7,737 bases of DNA from an uncultured Bryobacteraceae bacterium (GTDB lineage Bacteria; Acidobacteriota; Terriglobia; Bryobacterales; Bryobacteraceae), in contig CAKZVG010000253.1 in assembly GCA_937921835.1 (NCBI GenBank), forward strand, positions 1 through 7,737. Reading direction: 5' to 3'. The translations under genes were made by a program, and so were the position numbers. A model generated the notes under the pieces. It worked only from the letters and a program-made list of their open reading frames with translations. It had not been told where the DNA came from and searched no databases. This document shows, piece by piece, positions 1-6,371 of this stretch (positions are counted from its first letter, which is position 1; each line of letters opens with the position of its first letter).

Positions 1-467
1 GGCGCGGTCTGGTCCGTGGTGTAGGGGAAGGTCACCGCGGCCGGGCTGGCGGCCAGTCTCGGCGGCGGGTTCTTCACCACCAGCGTCACGTTCACCAGCG
101 CCGGCGCCGCCGCCCCCGCCGAATCGATCTGCACCGTCGCCGCGTACGCCCCGGCCAGCAGCGAGGTCGGGTTGACGCGCACCGACAGCGGCGTGCCGGT
201 CTTCCCGCTGGCCGGCGTCACGATCAGCCACTCCGCGCCCGGCGTCGTCACCGAAACCGTGTAGTCCAGCGCCGCACCCGAGCCGCTGCGCTTGACCTGC
301 ACCGTCTGCGCGGCCGGCAGCGAGGGCGCGATCCCGGCCGCCGGGATCTGGAACGTGAAGGCCAGCGCCGCCGGCGTCGCCGTCAGGTTCGGCAGCGTCT
401 GCGCCCGCAGCGCCGCGCCGGGCGCCAGCAGCCCCCCTACGGCCAACATCCACCAGCGCCGCTTCAT
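1..467 (-). CDS. Secreted BACON/Ig-like repeat protein, N-terminal part (runs off the window)
   Basis: The reading frame is open from the ATG at 467 to the window edge, giving 155 residues of the N-terminus. It opens with a signal peptide: basic MKRRWW, a hydrophobic stretch to about residue 20, and a likely cleavage near ALRAQ (19-23). Residues about 29-132 form one beta-rich repeat with the pattern of BACON-type modules: an ASPxxLxF-like opening (TPAALAFTF, 31-39), then EWLIVTPASGKTGTP (79-93), then a VxVNPxSLxAGxYxATVQI segment and a VNVTLVV final strand. A second repeat begins at about 139 (AASPAAVTF). Secretion and repeat architecture are seen directly; a role in surface adhesion or carbohydrate binding is only what this fold is generally proposed to do. 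In Solibacter-like bacteria such modules occur in long secreted proteins, so most of this one probably lies outside. It is divergent from the Oar-like receptor. The true start may be an in-frame TTG at 479, which has the better-spaced ribosome binding site. Confidence 0.8.
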   Translation of the reverse strand, partial: MKRRWWMLAVGGLLAPGAALRAQTLPNLTATPAALAFTFQIPAAGIAPSLPAAQTVQVKRSGSGAALDYTVSVTTPGAEWLIVTPASGKTGTPLSVRVNPTSLLAGAYAATVQIDSAGAAAPALVNVTLVVKNPPPRLAASPAAVTFPYTTDQTA

Positions 468-484
468 TGCCTGGAGCAAGAGCA

Positions 485-490
485 CCTCCC
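485..490 (-). promoter_or_regulatory. Ribosome binding site of the BACON-type gene (bears on start choice)
   Basis: On the minus strand the sequence GGGAGG lies here. It is 5 bases from an in-frame TTG at 479-477 but 17 bases from the ATG at 467-465. Usual Shine-Dalgarno spacing favours TTG as the start, which would add four residues (MLQA) before the MKRRWW signal peptide. The ATG was kept as the conservative gene boundary. Confidence 0.5.
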
Positions 491-550
491 CTAGGGCTTA
501 TCGGATCGAGGCGCCCGGGGTGTGAACCGTCCGCCGCCGGTAGGCGCCCG

Positions 551-565
551 CCCCGGCCGCCGGGG
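551..565. repeat. GC-only inverted repeat in the divergent intergenic region
   Basis: CCCCGG (551-556) and CCGGGG (560-565) form a perfect 6-bp stem with a 3-base loop. It lies upstream of the promoter of the Oar-like receptor and between the two divergent genes. It could be an operator or merely a product of high GC content; a second GGGCCC-centred repeat follows at about 572-582. No regulator can be named. Confidence 0.3.
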
Positions 566-629
566 GCGAATCCGGGCCCCGGGGGGATGAGACGCGCCGG
601 GGCCGCGCCCGCCACGCCCCGAAACCGGT

Positions 630-635
630 TATACT
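630..635 (+). promoter_or_regulatory. -10 box of the Oar-like receptor gene
   Basis: TATACT, five of six matches to the TATAAT consensus, stands out in an otherwise very GC-rich region. It predicts transcription starting near 642 and a leader of about 43 bases before the ATG at 685. No convincing -35 hexamer is visible 17 bases upstream (607-612), so promoter strength is uncertain. Confidence 0.5.
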
Positions 636-643
636 TCAAGCAA

Positions 644-658
644 CGCCGCTTCGCGGCG
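644..658 (+). promoter_or_regulatory. Hairpin in the 5' leader of the receptor mRNA
   Basis: CGCCGC (644-649) pairs perfectly with GCGGCG (653-658) across a TTC loop. If transcription starts near 642, this hairpin forms at the extreme 5' end of the message, where such stems can protect mRNA from decay. It does not cover the ribosome binding site at 672-677. That function is inferred. Confidence 0.3.
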
Positions 659-671
659 CTTGTGTCCGAGT

Positions 672-677
672 AAGGGG
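672..677 (+). promoter_or_regulatory. Ribosome binding site of the receptor gene
   Basis: AAGGGG lies 7 bases before the ATG at 685 and supports that start. The encoded protein begins directly with a signal peptide there. Confidence 0.55.
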
Positions 678-684
678 TTTTAAG

Positions 685-3600
685 ATGAGATTCGCATTCG
701 CAACGGTTCTTGCGGCCGCATTGGCCATTCCCGCCTTCCCACAGGCCCAGGACGCGCGCGGCACGATCGTCGGCCGGGTCACGGATCCGAGCGGCGCCGT
801 CGTTCCGGGCGCCGAGGTCCGCGCCACCAATGCCGCCACCGGCGTCGCGGCGGCGACCAGAACCAACGAAGCCGGCAACTACGCGCTGCCTTACCTGATG
901 CCCGGCTTCTATTCCGTCACCAGCGAAATCGCGGGCTTCCGCAAGTTCGAACGCGCCAACGTGCAGGTGCGGGTGAACGACAGCGTCGAGCTCAACATCC
1001 AGATGGTGGTCGGCGACATCACCGAAGCCGTGCAGGTGACCGCCGAGACGCCGCTGCTGTCGACCGCCGAAGCATCCCTCGGCCAGGTGGTGGACGAGCG
1101 GCGCATCGCCGAACTGCCGCTGTTCGCCGGCAACGCCATGGACCTGGTCCACCTCGCGCCCGGCACGGTGAACGGCACCGACATGCGCCTGCGCAAGGCG
1201 CCCTTCAACGCGGCGCCGTCGCAGTTCTCCACCGACGGCAGCGGCAACAACGCCAACTTCTTCACCATCGACGGCGTCTCCAACGTCTACTCCGACGGCA
1301 CCGCGCCGCGAGTCGCCTTCTCGCCTCCGACCGCTTCCCTGTCCGAGTTCAAGGTGCAGACTTCCTCCTTCGACGCCGGCGTCGGCCGCACGCTCGGATC
1401 GCTGGTGAACGTCAGCACCAAAGGCGGAACCAACGATCTTCACGGCCAGGCGTGGTGGTGGCTGCGGCATTCGGCCTTCGACACGCCGACCATCTATCAG
1501 AACCGCTCGGGTCTCAAGCTGCCCATTTACCGGGACAACCGCTACGGCCTTTCGGGCGGCGGCCCGGTCCTGCTGCCCAGGCTTTACAACGGCAAGAACA
1601 AGACGTTCTGGCACTTCACCTGGGAAGCGAACAAGTTCGGCGATCCGAACGTGGGCGGCTCCATGACCTCCACCGTGCCGCGCGACCCCTGGCGCAACGG
1701 AGACTTGTCCGACCTGCTCCGGCTGGGAGCGAACTATCAGCTTTATGACCCGGCGACCATCGCCGCCGCCCCGGGCGGGCGCTTCAGCCGCCAGCCCCTG
1801 CCGGGGAACATCTTCCCGGCCAGCCGCATCCATCCGGTCGCCCGTAAGATCCTCGATCTCTATCCGCGGCCCAATCAGGCCGGCACGGCCGACGGGCGCC
1901 AGAACTACTTCGCCTCGCTTCCCGCCAAGGAAGACTATTGGACCACCATCGGCCGCTTCGATCACGCCTTCAGTGAAGCGAACCGCATGTTCCTTCGCTT
2001 CCATCGCGACTTCTGGGAGGAAGACAAGAACCGCCACTTCATGAACGACGTCAACGGCGTCATCCTGAATCGCATCAACCGCGGCATCGCGATCGACGAC
2101 GTGCACATGTTCAGCCCGGTCTTCGTGCTCAACTTCCGCTACGGGATCGCCGCCCAGGAGTTCCCGGAACGGCGCGTCAGCCGCGGGTTCGACCTATCCT
2201 CGCTCGGTTTCTCGAACCGCCTTACGAGCCTTATCCCCAAGGAACTGGCCACCATTCCGCGCACCGCGGTCGGATCGCTTTCGACCCTGGCCCCCTGGGA
2301 GTCGGGCGACGGCAAAACGTCCTCTATCAGCCACACCGTGGTCGGCAACTTCACCTACATGCGCGGGGAGCACACCTTCAAATTCGGCGCCGATTACATG
2401 TTGTTCCGCGAGTTCCGCGCGCGCTTTCCGCAGGACGTTTCCCCCGACTTCAGCTTCAACAGCTTGTGGGGCCGCGGCCCGCTCGACAATAGCCCGGCGC
2501 CCCCGGTCGGCGCCGAACTGATCGCGCTGCTGGCCGGCATTCCCGGCGGCAGCATGAGCGTCACCGGCTCCTACGCCGAGCAGGATCAGTACCTCGGGCT
2601 GTTCTTCCAGGACGACTGGAAGGTCTCGCGCAAGCTCACCCTGAACCTCGGACTGCGCGCCGAGCACGAGACGCCCATCACCGAGCGCTTCAACCGCGGC
2701 GTGGCGTCCTTCGACGCTCAAACCGCCAATCCGATTGAAGCGGCCGCCATCGCCAACTACGCCCGCTCGCCGATTCCCGAACTGCCCCTCAGCCAGTTCA
2801 AGGTCAAGGGGGGCATCACCTTCGCCGGAGTGGGCGGCAATCCGCGCGAGTTTTGGAGCCAGAAGGCTCTGGCCTGGATGCCGCGCATCGGGCTGGCCTA
2901 CCAGTTGCGGCCCGCCACCGTCCTCCGCGCCGGCTACGGCATGTTCTACACCTCCATCGGCGTGCTCCGCACCAACTCCATCCAGTCCGGCTTCAGCCGC
3001 AGCACTCCGATTGAAGCCAGCAACAACAACGGCCTGAGCTTTATCGCCAAGCTCGACGATCCCCTGCCGAACGGCCTGTTGCCGGTGTTGGGGGCGGCCG
3101 GAGGGCTGGCCACCACCCTGAACCAGGGCACGCCCTTCTTCGCCCGGGAACGCAAGGCGCCCTACGCGCAACGCTGGTCGTTCGGTTTCCAGCACCAGTT
3201 GCCGGGCAGCTTCATGGGGGAGGCGTCCTACGTGGGGAACCGCACCACCCGGCTCGGCGTCACCCGCCAGTTGAGCTTCACTCCCGCCCGGTACCTGAGC
3301 ACCAGCCCGGTCCGCGACAACGCCACCAACAACTTCCTGAGCGCCAACTTCCCCAACCCCTTCTTCGGTCTGAATCCGCAGTTCACCAGTTCGACCATCT
3401 CGCGCAGCCGGTTGCTGACCGCCTACCCGCACTTCAGCAGCGTCAGCTTCGACGATCCCGCCGGCTACAGTTGGTATCACTCTTTGCAGACCCGCCTGGA
3501 GAAGCGCTTCTCCAGGGGCTACACGCTCCAGATGGCTTACACCTGGTCCAAGGCCATGGAAGCCGTGGAGTTCCTCAACGCCTCGGATCCCATGCCCTAT

Positions 3601-4149
3601 GAGTCGCTCAGCGGCATCGACCGCCCGCACCGCCTGACCGGCAGCGGCATCTGGGAATTGCCCTTCGGCAAGGGACGCAAGTGGGGCGCGGGCATGCACC
3701 CGTTCCTCGAATTCTTCGCCGGTGGCTGGCAACTGAGCGGCGTCTATCAGCGGCAGAGCGGCGCGCCGCTCGGCTTCGGCCAGGCGCTGTTCATCGGCGA
3801 TTCGTCCACCATCCGCCTCCCGTCGAACCAGCGCAACACCGACCGCTGGTTCAACACCGCCGTGTTCAACCGCAACACGGCCGATCAGCTTGTCTCCAAC
3901 ATCCGGACCGCTCCGTTGCGCTATTCCAACATCCGGGCGGATTCGCAGCGCCGCTGGGATTTCTCGGCGCGCAAGACGTTCCGCATCAACGAGCGCTTCG
4001 CGATGGTGTTCCGCGGCGACACTTTCAACGCCATGAACGAAGTGGTGTTGAGGGGCCCCAACACCAGCCCGACCAGCACCGCCTTCGGCACCATCACCGG
4101 CCAGGAGCCCCCGCGCTCCTGGCAGTTTTCGCTCACTTTGCAGTTCTGA
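685..4149 (+). CDS. Oar-like TonB-dependent outer-membrane receptor with N-terminal carboxypeptidase-regulatory domain
   Basis: This 1154-residue protein is a complete outer-membrane beta-barrel receptor. Residues 1 to about 22 are a signal peptide (MRFAFATVLAAALAIPAFPQ). Residues about 25-108 are a carboxypeptidase-regulatory-like (CarboxypepD_reg) beta-sandwich: GTIVGRVTDPSGAVVPGAEV, then the TNEAGNYALPYLMPGFYSV strand pair. A plug-like domain follows (about 110-250) with FFTIDGVSN (192-200) and VNVSTKGGTNDLHG (241-254). The rest is barrel, with FFQDDWKVSRKLTLNLGLR near 638, a SYVGNRTTRL segment near 845, and FNAMNEV near 1115. It ends SWQFSLTLQF, with the terminal aromatic residue expected of a protein assembled by the BAM machinery. 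Length and order match the large Oar-like TonB-dependent receptors that are greatly expanded in Acidobacteriota. Family knowledge places it in the outer membrane for uptake of oligomers or for surface functions; the ligand cannot be predicted. No clear TonB box was recognised. It has its own promoter and converges with the TlpA-like gene. Confidence 0.93.
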   Translation: MRFAFATVLAAALAIPAFPQAQDARGTIVGRVTDPSGAVVPGAEVRATNAATGVAAATRTNEAGNYALPYLMPGFYSVTSEIAGFRKFERANVQVRVNDSVELNIQMVVGDITEAVQVTAETPLLSTAEASLGQVVDERRIAELPLFAGNAMDLVHLAPGTVNGTDMRLRKAPFNAAPSQFSTDGSGNNANFFTIDGVSNVYSDGTAPRVAFSPPTASLSEFKVQTSSFDAGVGRTLGSLVNVSTKGGTNDLHGQAWWWLRHSAFDTPTIYQNRSGLKLPIYRDNRYGLSGGGPVLLPRLYNGKNKTFWHFTWEANKFGDPNVGGSMTSTVPRDPWRNGDLSDLLRLGANYQLYDPATIAAAPGGRFSRQPLPGNIFPASRIHPVARKILDLYPRPNQAGTADGRQNYFASLPAKEDYWTTIGRFDHAFSEANRMFLRFHRDFWEEDKNRHFMNDVNGVILNRINRGIAIDDVHMFSPVFVLNFRYGIAAQEFPERRVSRGFDLSSLGFSNRLTSLIPKELATIPRTAVGSLSTLAPWESGDGKTSSISHTVVGNFTYMRGEHTFKFGADYMLFREFRARFPQDVSPDFSFNSLWGRGPLDNSPAPPVGAELIALLAGIPGGSMSVTGSYAEQDQYLGLFFQDDWKVSRKLTLNLGLRAEHETPITERFNRGVASFDAQTANPIEAAAIANYARSPIPELPLSQFKVKGGITFAGVGGNPREFWSQKALAWMPRIGLAYQLRPATVLRAGYGMFYTSIGVLRTNSIQSGFSRSTPIEASNNNGLSFIAKLDDPLPNGLLPVLGAAGGLATTLNQGTPFFARERKAPYAQRWSFGFQHQLPGSFMGEASYVGNRTTRLGVTRQLSFTPARYLSTSPVRDNATNNFLSANFPNPFFGLNPQFTSSTISRSRLLTAYPHFSSVSFDDPAGYSWYHSLQTRLEKRFSRGYTLQMAYTWSKAMEAVEFLNASDPMPYESLSGIDRPHRLTGSGIWELPFGKGRKWGAGMHPFLEFFAGGWQLSGVYQRQSGAPLGFGQALFIGDSSTIRLPSNQRNTDRWFNTAVFNRNTADQLVSNIRTAPLRYSNIRADSQRRWDFSARKTFRINERFAMVFRGDTFNAMNEVVLRGPNTSPTSTAFGTITGQEPPRSWQFSLTLQF

Positions 4150-4159
4150 ACCACTCACC

Positions 4160-4206
4160 CGCCCGGCCGCGCGCCACGCCCTCCGGGGCGGCGGCCAGGC
4201 CGGGCG
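4160..4206. terminator. Possible bidirectional terminator between convergent genes
   Basis: CGCCCGGCC (4160-4168) pairs perfectly with GGCCGGGCG (4198-4206). Inside it, CGCCC (4177-4181) pairs with GGGCG (4186-4190) around a TCCG loop. The structure sits in the 73-base gap between the ends of the receptor and TlpA-like genes, the expected place for a shared terminator. No T-tract follows on either strand, so it is not a canonical intrinsic terminator; it may instead be a 3'-end stabilising stem. Confidence 0.4.
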
Positions 4207-4222
4207 CGGCTGTCCGTGGATC

Positions 4223-5134
4223 TTACTTGAGGGCCCGGATGCGCGGCGCCAGTTCCTCGTAAGTCATCTTGCCGGGATGATACAGGCGCACGATGCCCGC
4301 CCGGTCGGCCAGCACGAGCGTGGGCGTGGTGCTGGCGCCGTACTGCCGGAAGATCTCCTCGTTTACGGGCACGGCCATGCCGGCCACTTCGTGATAGAAC
4401 CGGACGCGGATTTCGTCGATGTAGCGCAGTTCGGCCTCCGGTCCCGCCTCCTCGCCCCGCGCCACGTAGCCGTAGCGCTGCGTCGGCCCCAGGACAACCA
4501 GCTCGGGGAATTCCTTCTGGAGCCGCGCCAGAACGTGAGCCTGCGCCTTGCAGTCGCCGCACCAGTGCGCCCAGAAGAACAGCAGCACGGGGCGTCCGCG
4601 CAGCGCCTCCAGCGGAGACGCCGGCGGGCCGAGCACGGTGGAAAGATCCAGCGCGGGCGCGGGCTTGCCCTCCAGGCTGAGCAGGTTGATGTTCTTCTGG
4701 ATGCGCGTGCGGATGGAGGTCGTCCGCCAGGCTTCCAGCTCGCGAGCGAGGAACTCGAGCGCCTCCAGGCGGCCGCCGCGCGCCGCCATCGCCTGCGCCT
4801 GAACCTCGACCGATGCGCCCAGCGCCGTGGGCAGGCGCCGCTCGGCGTCGAGCGGGCGGCGTTTCAGTTCCTCCAGCGCCAGGGCGCGGGTCTCGGCGGC
4901 GTAGCGCTCGGCGCGCTCATAATCCCCGGCCGCCAGGGCGCCGCGCCCCAGCCAGGACCAGGCCTCCAGGAACTCCGGGGTCACCCCTCGGGCGGCGCGG
5001 TAGTCCCTGGCGCGCTGTTCGGCCTGGGCGATGTCGTTGCGCGCCAGAGCCGCGCGCACCTCGCCCACGACGTTGACGGGCGCCGCCCAGGCGAGCAGCA
5101 GCGCCAGCAGCGGAACAACGGAGAAACCGGCCAT
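4223..5134 (-). CDS. TlpA-like thioredoxin-fold protein with N-terminal helical (TPR-like) region
   Basis: The product has 303 residues. Residues 1 to about 24 form a signal peptide or membrane anchor (FSVVPLLALLLAWAAPVNVV). Residues about 25-150 are rich in Ala, Glu, Arg and Leu, with TPR-like helix pairs (EFLEAWSWLGRGALAAGDYERAERYA split over 54-79). The thioredoxin/AhpC-TSA domain starts near 155 (GKPAPALDLSTVLG). It has the redox site WCGDC at 191-195 (Cys192, Cys195), preceded by the strand VLLFFWAH, and the cis-proline loop STTPTLVL with Pro271. Such proteins act outside the cytoplasm, usually reducing or exchanging disulfides. CGDC in place of the common CGPC should shift the redox potential, but its direction here is unknown. 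The gene lies 45 bases after the isomerase-like gene on the same strand, so co-transcription is likely. The start at 5134 gives a signal peptide at once, but the upstream bases (GTGAAG) are only a weak ribosome binding site. Partner substrates are unknown. Confidence 0.85.
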   Translation of the reverse strand: MAGFSVVPLLALLLAWAAPVNVVGEVRAALARNDIAQAEQRARDYRAARGVTPEFLEAWSWLGRGALAAGDYERAERYAAETRALALEELKRRPLDAERRLPTALGASVEVQAQAMAARGGRLEALEFLARELEAWRTTSIRTRIQKNINLLSLEGKPAPALDLSTVLGPPASPLEALRGRPVLLFFWAHWCGDCKAQAHVLARLQKEFPELVVLGPTQRYGYVARGEEAGPEAELRYIDEIRVRFYHEVAGMAVPVNEEIFRQYGASTTPTLVLADRAGIVRLYHPGKMTYEELAPRIRALK

Positions 5135-5148
5135 GGCTTCACAGATGA

Positions 5149-5162
5149 CCCGGCCGGGCCGG
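5149..5162. repeat. GC palindrome in the gap between the two minus-strand genes
   Basis: CCCGGCCGGG (5149-5158) is a perfect 10-base palindrome, continuing as an overlapping CCGGCCGGGCCGG. It falls in the 45-base gap after the isomerase-like stop codon and before the TlpA-like start. It could form a short intercistronic stem that lowers downstream expression; at this GC content it may be chance. Confidence 0.25.
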
Positions 5163-5179
5163 GGGTTACATCATGGCGC

Positions 5180-6205
5180 TTAAATGCCGAGCGTTTCCCG
5201 GGTGAAGCGGACGCTCGCTTCCAGGTCCTCGCGTTCCCGCCGCGGAGCGTCCTCCTTGGCCACCTTCGGGAAATCCGGGCGGGGCTGGCCCTTCTCGGCC
5301 AGCGCCAGGAAACGGCTGAACTCCCAGGCCGGCGTGGAGCGGAAGGCGTCCCAGAACGTCGGCTCCAGAAAGTTGTAGCGGCGCGCGTTCACCACCAGGA
5401 TCTCCAGCGAGAGCGCGCGTCCCGGGCACAGTTCGGCGAAGCGGCGCATCCAGCGGCCGATGCCGACGTTGCCGTCGCCGTTGCGCACCCACTGCACGGC
5501 GGCGCCCTCGGGCGTGCGCCACACCGCGCTGTCGCGGACGTGGCTGGTAAGGGCGTACGGAGCCAGCGTCTCCAGCGTCAGGTGCGGGTCCTCGATGGCC
5601 CACAGCGGATTGCCGGAATCAATGCACGCCCCGGTGAAGTCCTTACCGGCGGCTTCGATGAGCGACTTCAATTCGCGCGCCTGCATGTCGCCGGCGTGGT
5701 TCTCGATGGCCACCTTGAGGCCCGCGTCCACGATGCGCGGCCGCACCGCCCGCAGCACCTTCACGGTGTTCTCGATATGCCCTTCCATGGGGACCGGACC
5801 GGTGCGGTCCGCCGCCGTGCCGAGAAAGGCGCGGATGATGGGCGAGCCAAGCGCCCGGGCCACCGGAATCATGCGCGCAAGCTGCTCTTCAGCGGTGCCC
5901 TGCTCGCGGTCGAAAGCCTTCGAGGACGGGCAGATGGAGCGCATCCCCGCTTCCACCTCGATGCCCAGGCGTTCGGCGTGCGCGCGGACCTTCTTGAGGT
6001 GCTCCGGCTCGAGTCCGCCGAGAAACCGGATTTCGGAAAAATGCACCACCTTGGCGCCCATCTTGGAGCAGTAATCCAGATACTCGAACGGGCTCCAGCC
6101 CGAGGAGCGGATGCTGAATAGGTCGATGCCCAGCCGCACCGGAGCGGCCGCCGCCCCCACGGCCAACGGAGCGGCGCCCGCCGCCAGGAAGCTTCTGCGC
6201 TGCAT
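5180..6205 (-). CDS. Sugar phosphate isomerase/epimerase-like TIM-barrel protein with twin-arginine signal
   Basis: The 341-residue product starts MQRRSFLAAG, a twin-arginine (RRxFL) motif followed by an alanine-rich hydrophobic stretch to about residue 22, so export in folded form is predicted. Residues about 24-300 form a xylose-isomerase-like TIM barrel (AP endonuclease family 2 fold). Landmarks are LGIDLFSIR (25-33), KMGAKVVHFSE (48-58), VAIENH (165-170), CIDSGNP (194-200), SHVRD (221-225) and LSLEIL (265-270). Glu168, Asp196, His222 and Glu268 occupy the order and approximate spacing of the metal ligands of tagatose/psicose-3-epimerase relatives, so an active divalent-metal enzyme is plausible. 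The substrate is not readable. The frame stays open upstream to 6391, but the ATG at 6205 is chosen because the Tat signal begins there and a perfect -10 box ends 7 bases before it, which puts any longer start upstream of the promoter. The gene is divergent from the aldolase and probably leads a two-gene unit with the TlpA-like gene. Confidence 0.87.
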   Translation of the reverse strand: MQRRSFLAAGAAPLAVGAAAAPVRLGIDLFSIRSSGWSPFEYLDYCSKMGAKVVHFSEIRFLGGLEPEHLKKVRAHAERLGIEVEAGMRSICPSSKAFDREQGTAEEQLARMIPVARALGSPIIRAFLGTAADRTGPVPMEGHIENTVKVLRAVRPRIVDAGLKVAIENHAGDMQARELKSLIEAAGKDFTGACIDSGNPLWAIEDPHLTLETLAPYALTSHVRDSAVWRTPEGAAVQWVRNGDGNVGIGRWMRRFAELCPGRALSLEILVVNARRYNFLEPTFWDAFRSTPAWEFSRFLALAEKGQPRPDFPKVAKEDAPRREREDLEASVRFTRETLGI

Positions 6206-6212
6206 GGCAGCA

Positions 6213-6218
6213 ATTATA
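6213..6218 (-). promoter_or_regulatory. Consensus -10 box giving a probably leaderless mRNA
   Basis: On the minus strand this is a perfect TATAAT. Only seven bases (TGCTGCC) separate it from the ATG at 6205, so transcription should begin at or one base before the start codon. No Shine-Dalgarno sequence fits in that gap. No good -35 hexamer is seen at the usual distance (CGTCGG at 6241-6236). Confidence 0.6.
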
Positions 6219-6351
6219 GCTTGCGGCAACGCCGGCCGACGGCGGGCGGTTCGGTTGCGCGCAGGCCGTCCCACAATGCGCCTCCGGCGGCGCTTGGGAC
6301 AGCCGGCCCAAAGCAACCGGGCGCAGCCAGCGGCGCTCGCGGCATCCCTGT

Positions 6352-6357
6352 TACAAT
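6352..6357 (+). promoter_or_regulatory. Possible -10 box of the aldolase gene
   Basis: TACAAT matches the -10 consensus at five of six positions and lies 14 bases before the ATG at 6372. It would yield a leader of only about 7-9 bases and remove part of the apparent ribosome binding site at 6361-6366. Either the real promoter is further upstream or this message is nearly leaderless. No -35 hexamer is evident. Confidence 0.35.
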
Positions 6358-6360
6358 CCC

Positions 6361-6366
6361 GGGGGA
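6361..6366 (+). promoter_or_regulatory. Ribosome binding site of the aldolase gene
   Basis: GGGGGA lies 5 bases before the ATG at 6372. It supports this start over the open frame that extends back to 6111 across the divergent gene. Confidence 0.4.
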
Positions 6367-6371
6367 CTCTT

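Noticed and set aside
2194..4158. A 654-codon open frame on the minus strand opposite the receptor gene
   Set aside because: It lies entirely antisense to a well-supported receptor, has Ala/Gly/Glu/Arg-rich low-complexity composition and no recognisable domain. Long antisense frames are expected at this GC content.
4277..6121. A 614-codon open frame on the plus strand
   Set aside because: It runs antisense across two recognisable genes and the gap between them, and its translation shows no family motif. It is a GC-driven shadow.
6111..6371. An N-terminal extension of the aldolase frame of 87 codons
   Set aside because: It overlaps the divergent isomerase-like start, exceeds family length and precedes a good ribosome binding site and ATG at 6372.
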